DNA of 14,791 nucleotides, taken from contig JAQBGF010000077.1 in assembly GCA_032122615.1 (NCBI GenBank), positions 1-14,791 on the forward strand. Direction: 5' to 3'. Source of the stretch: SHZI01 sp032122615 (lineage in GTDB: Bacteria > Pseudomonadota > Gammaproteobacteria > Steroidobacterales > GCA-2729495). The notes beneath the pieces are model-generated. The model did no database searches. It worked only from the letters and a program-made list of their open reading frames with translations, and had not been told where the DNA came from. Shown piece by piece: positions 13,295-14,791 of this stretch (positions are counted from its first letter, which is position 1; each line of letters starts with the position of its first letter). The translations under genes and the position numbers were made by a program.

Positions 13295-14647
13295 CTAGCC
13301 ATGGCCAGCCTGCTCGCTGGCCGCTTTCCGGAACGGCGCAAGTGCGGCCCACAACGCCACCGCCGCGATCGGCACACTGATGCAGTTGACGAGCGCCATC
13401 GACTTGCCGACAGCCAGCGGATCGCCAAAGACCAGGTCCGTAATGACGCCAACAGCCGTCGGACCGACACCGGCAGTGACCAGATTGAGCGCGAGCATCC
13501 AGGTGGCGGAAATCTGCGCGCGCATCTGGTTGGGCGCCACCAACTGAGGGGCAGCCGGCGCCATCGCCATCGAGAGGCTGGCGAAAAAGACGAAGGGGCC
13601 GAACAGGGCAAGGACGAGTGTCGGGTCCGTCATCGTCGTGGCCACGGCACTGAGCGGCCACAACCCGGCTGCGGCAACCAGCGCGACCCGCAATGGGGCA
13701 TCGTGGTAACCGCGTCGCTGCAGGAAGTCGGCGAACCAGCCGCCCGCGTAGACGCCGAGCGGGGACAGGATCACCAGGATCCCACCGAGGCGCATTGCTG
13801 CCTGCGGCGGTGTAAAGGCCAGCACGCGCGTGAAGTACACGAAAGCCCAGGTCACGATGGTCGTGATCGGCACGGCCAGCAGCGCGAAGCCGATGAAATG
13901 CAGGACGAAAACGCGCCAACGTTCGAGGGCGTAGCGAAAGACGGTGCCGAGCGGAATGCCGGCGACATGCCCGGCCAGCTTGCCGCGCCGGGCCGGCTCG
14001 CGCACGGTGAACATCAACAGGGCAACCAGCACGCCAGGCAGGCCGACGATGAAGAACACCGCCTGCCACGGCTGCACACTGCCCACCAGTGGCAACGACA
14101 GATCACCCGCCTTCGTAACGGCCTGGATCACCAGACCGCCAACGAGAAACGACAGGCCCGCACCAAAGAAGGCGCCAGACTGGTAGATGCCTATGGCGCG
14201 GCCGAGCTTCTCGCGTGGAAAGTAGTCCGCGATCATGGAATAGGCTGCCGGTGACAGGGCCGCCTGACCCACCCCGACGCCAACCCGGGCCAGAAAAAGT
14301 TCGAGAAAGTTGCGGGCCAGCCCGCACACCGCGGTCATCAGGCTCCACAGGAAAATTCCCCAACCGATGATTGCGCGGCGGCTGAAGCGGTCGGCCATCC
14401 GGCCGATCGGCAAGCCCACGGTGGCGTAGAACACCGCGAACGCCAGGCCCTGCAGCCAGCCAATCTGGGTGTCAGAGAGCCCGAGGTCTTGCTTCAGGGG
14501 CTCGACCAGCATCGCAATAATGATCCGGTCGATAAAGGAGAAGATGAAGGCGATGACGAGAATGACAACCACATACCACGCGAGCCCGGACGATGGCCAC
14601 GGCGCCGTGGTCGCCTGCGGCTCGCGCGACGGACTTTGGCCCTGCAT
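13295..14647 (-). CDS. MFS transporter, Spinster-like family
   Basis: This 450-residue, 12-helix inner-membrane carrier starts at about residue 22 with a helix ending in FSFIDRIIIAMLVEPLKQDL, then GLSDTQIGWLQG, the signature of bacterial Spinster-like MFS proteins. Motif A is GRMADRFSRR (82-91). ARVGVGVGQAALSPAAYSMI (120-139) matches helix 4. Eukaryotic Spinster proteins move sphingolipids or lysophospholipids; bacterial substrates are mostly unknown. The ATG at 14647 is preferred because GGGGGA (14653-14658) lies five bases before it. An open frame extends to 14731, but its extra residues are not hydrophobic and overlap another probable gene. The gene converges on the aldo/keto reductase, with 19 bases between the two stop codons. 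Confidence 0.9.
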   Translation of the reverse strand: MQGQSPSREPQATTAPWPSSGLAWYVVVILVIAFIFSFIDRIIIAMLVEPLKQDLGLSDTQIGWLQGLAFAVFYATVGLPIGRMADRFSRRAIIGWGIFLWSLMTAVCGLARNFLELFLARVGVGVGQAALSPAAYSMIADYFPREKLGRAIGIYQSGAFFGAGLSFLVGGLVIQAVTKAGDLSLPLVGSVQPWQAVFFIVGLPGVLVALLMFTVREPARRGKLAGHVAGIPLGTVFRYALERWRVFVLHFIGFALLAVPITTIVTWAFVYFTRVLAFTPPQAAMRLGGILVILSPLGVYAGGWFADFLQRRGYHDAPLRVALVAAAGLWPLSAVATTMTDPTLVLALFGPFVFFASLSMAMAPAAPQLVAPNQMRAQISATWMLALNLVTAGVGPTAVGVITDLVFGDPLAVGKSMALVNCISVPIAAVALWAALAPFRKAASEQAGHG

Positions 14648-14682
14648 GTGATTCCCCCGAAGTGCGGCGGGAGGATAGCGAC

Positions 14683-14791
14683 TCACGCAGGTAAGGCCAA
14701 GCCGGCGCTCCAGGTGGATACGGCCAGCCACCAGCAGGCGGCCAGGAGCAGCAGTGCGCCGACCCCGGAAATCACCTGCACACGATGTGAC
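14683..14791 (-). CDS. C-terminal end of an unidentified, probably membrane, protein (partial)
   Basis: On the minus strand an open frame enters from the right edge and stops with TGA at 14683-14685. The visible 35 residues begin SHRVQVISGVGALLLLAACW and continue with WLAVSTW, that is, a basic turn followed by one strong hydrophobic helix, as at the end of many inner-membrane carriers such as LysE-type exporters. The stretch is too short to name the family. The stop lies 35 bases before the Spinster-like gene's ATG on the same strand, so the two may be co-transcribed. Confidence 0.4.
   Translation of the reverse strand, partial: SHRVQVISGVGALLLLAACWWLAVSTWSAGLALPA

Noticed and set aside
13303..13322. 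Hairpin GGCCAGC-CTGCTC-GCTGGCC near the convergent gene ends as a terminator
   Set aside because: The stem is only seven pairs, no T tract follows on either strand, and it lies inside the final codons of the transporter gene.
12929..14254. 441-codon plus-strand open frame overlapping the reductase and the Spinster-like transporter
   Set aside because: It is out of frame with the reductase and antisense to the transporter, with highly charged low-complexity sequence and no domain.

Overview
The window looks like ordinary chromosomal DNA from a GC-rich proteobacterium. A gammaproteobacterium is my best guess, from the QmcA/NfeD pair, the dipeptide/oligopeptide ABC operon and the YmdB-type macrodomain, but nothing here fixes the taxon. 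I see no rRNA, tRNA, CRISPR array, insertion sequence or phage gene. Coding density is high. The first ~80 bases are long G/C homopolymer runs and look like contig-end or vector-derived sequence rather than genome.

Layout from left to right. (1) Bases 162-3956 are all on the minus strand. In transcription order they hold a 4-hydroxybutyryl-CoA dehydratase-like enzyme, an NfeD-like membrane protein, a QmcA-type SPFH protein and an NnrU-family membrane protein. NfeD, SPFH and NnrU form a tight membrane-protein cluster. (2) Bases 4046-5293 (plus) encode a TetA-like MFS exporter, divergent from the dehydratase. (3) Bases 5329-9196 (plus) encode a complete oppBCDF-type ABC core (two permeases, two ATPases), with overlapping or nearly touching genes but no substrate-binding protein in the window. 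(4) Bases 9227-10103 (plus) encode a DUF1330 protein and a macrodomain ADP-ribosyl hydrolase. (5) Bases 10268-13275 (plus) form a compact unit: TetR-type regulator, MFS transporter, aldo/keto reductase. The only sizeable gap before it holds a 13-base perfect palindrome. (6) Bases 13295-14647 (minus) encode a Spinster-like MFS transporter convergent with the reductase. Upstream of it is the C-terminal end of another, probably membrane, protein that runs off the window.

The overall theme is transport: three MFS carriers and one ABC importer core, with small-molecule enzymes and one local regulator. I did not find a clearly new multi-gene system. The most unusual item is the dehydratase-like enzyme. 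It keeps nearly all the catalytic and iron-sulfur ligand residues of clostridial AbfD, but lacks one residue in the loop between the His ligand and the last Cys ligand. It also sits away from any recognisable 4-hydroxybutyrate pathway gene.
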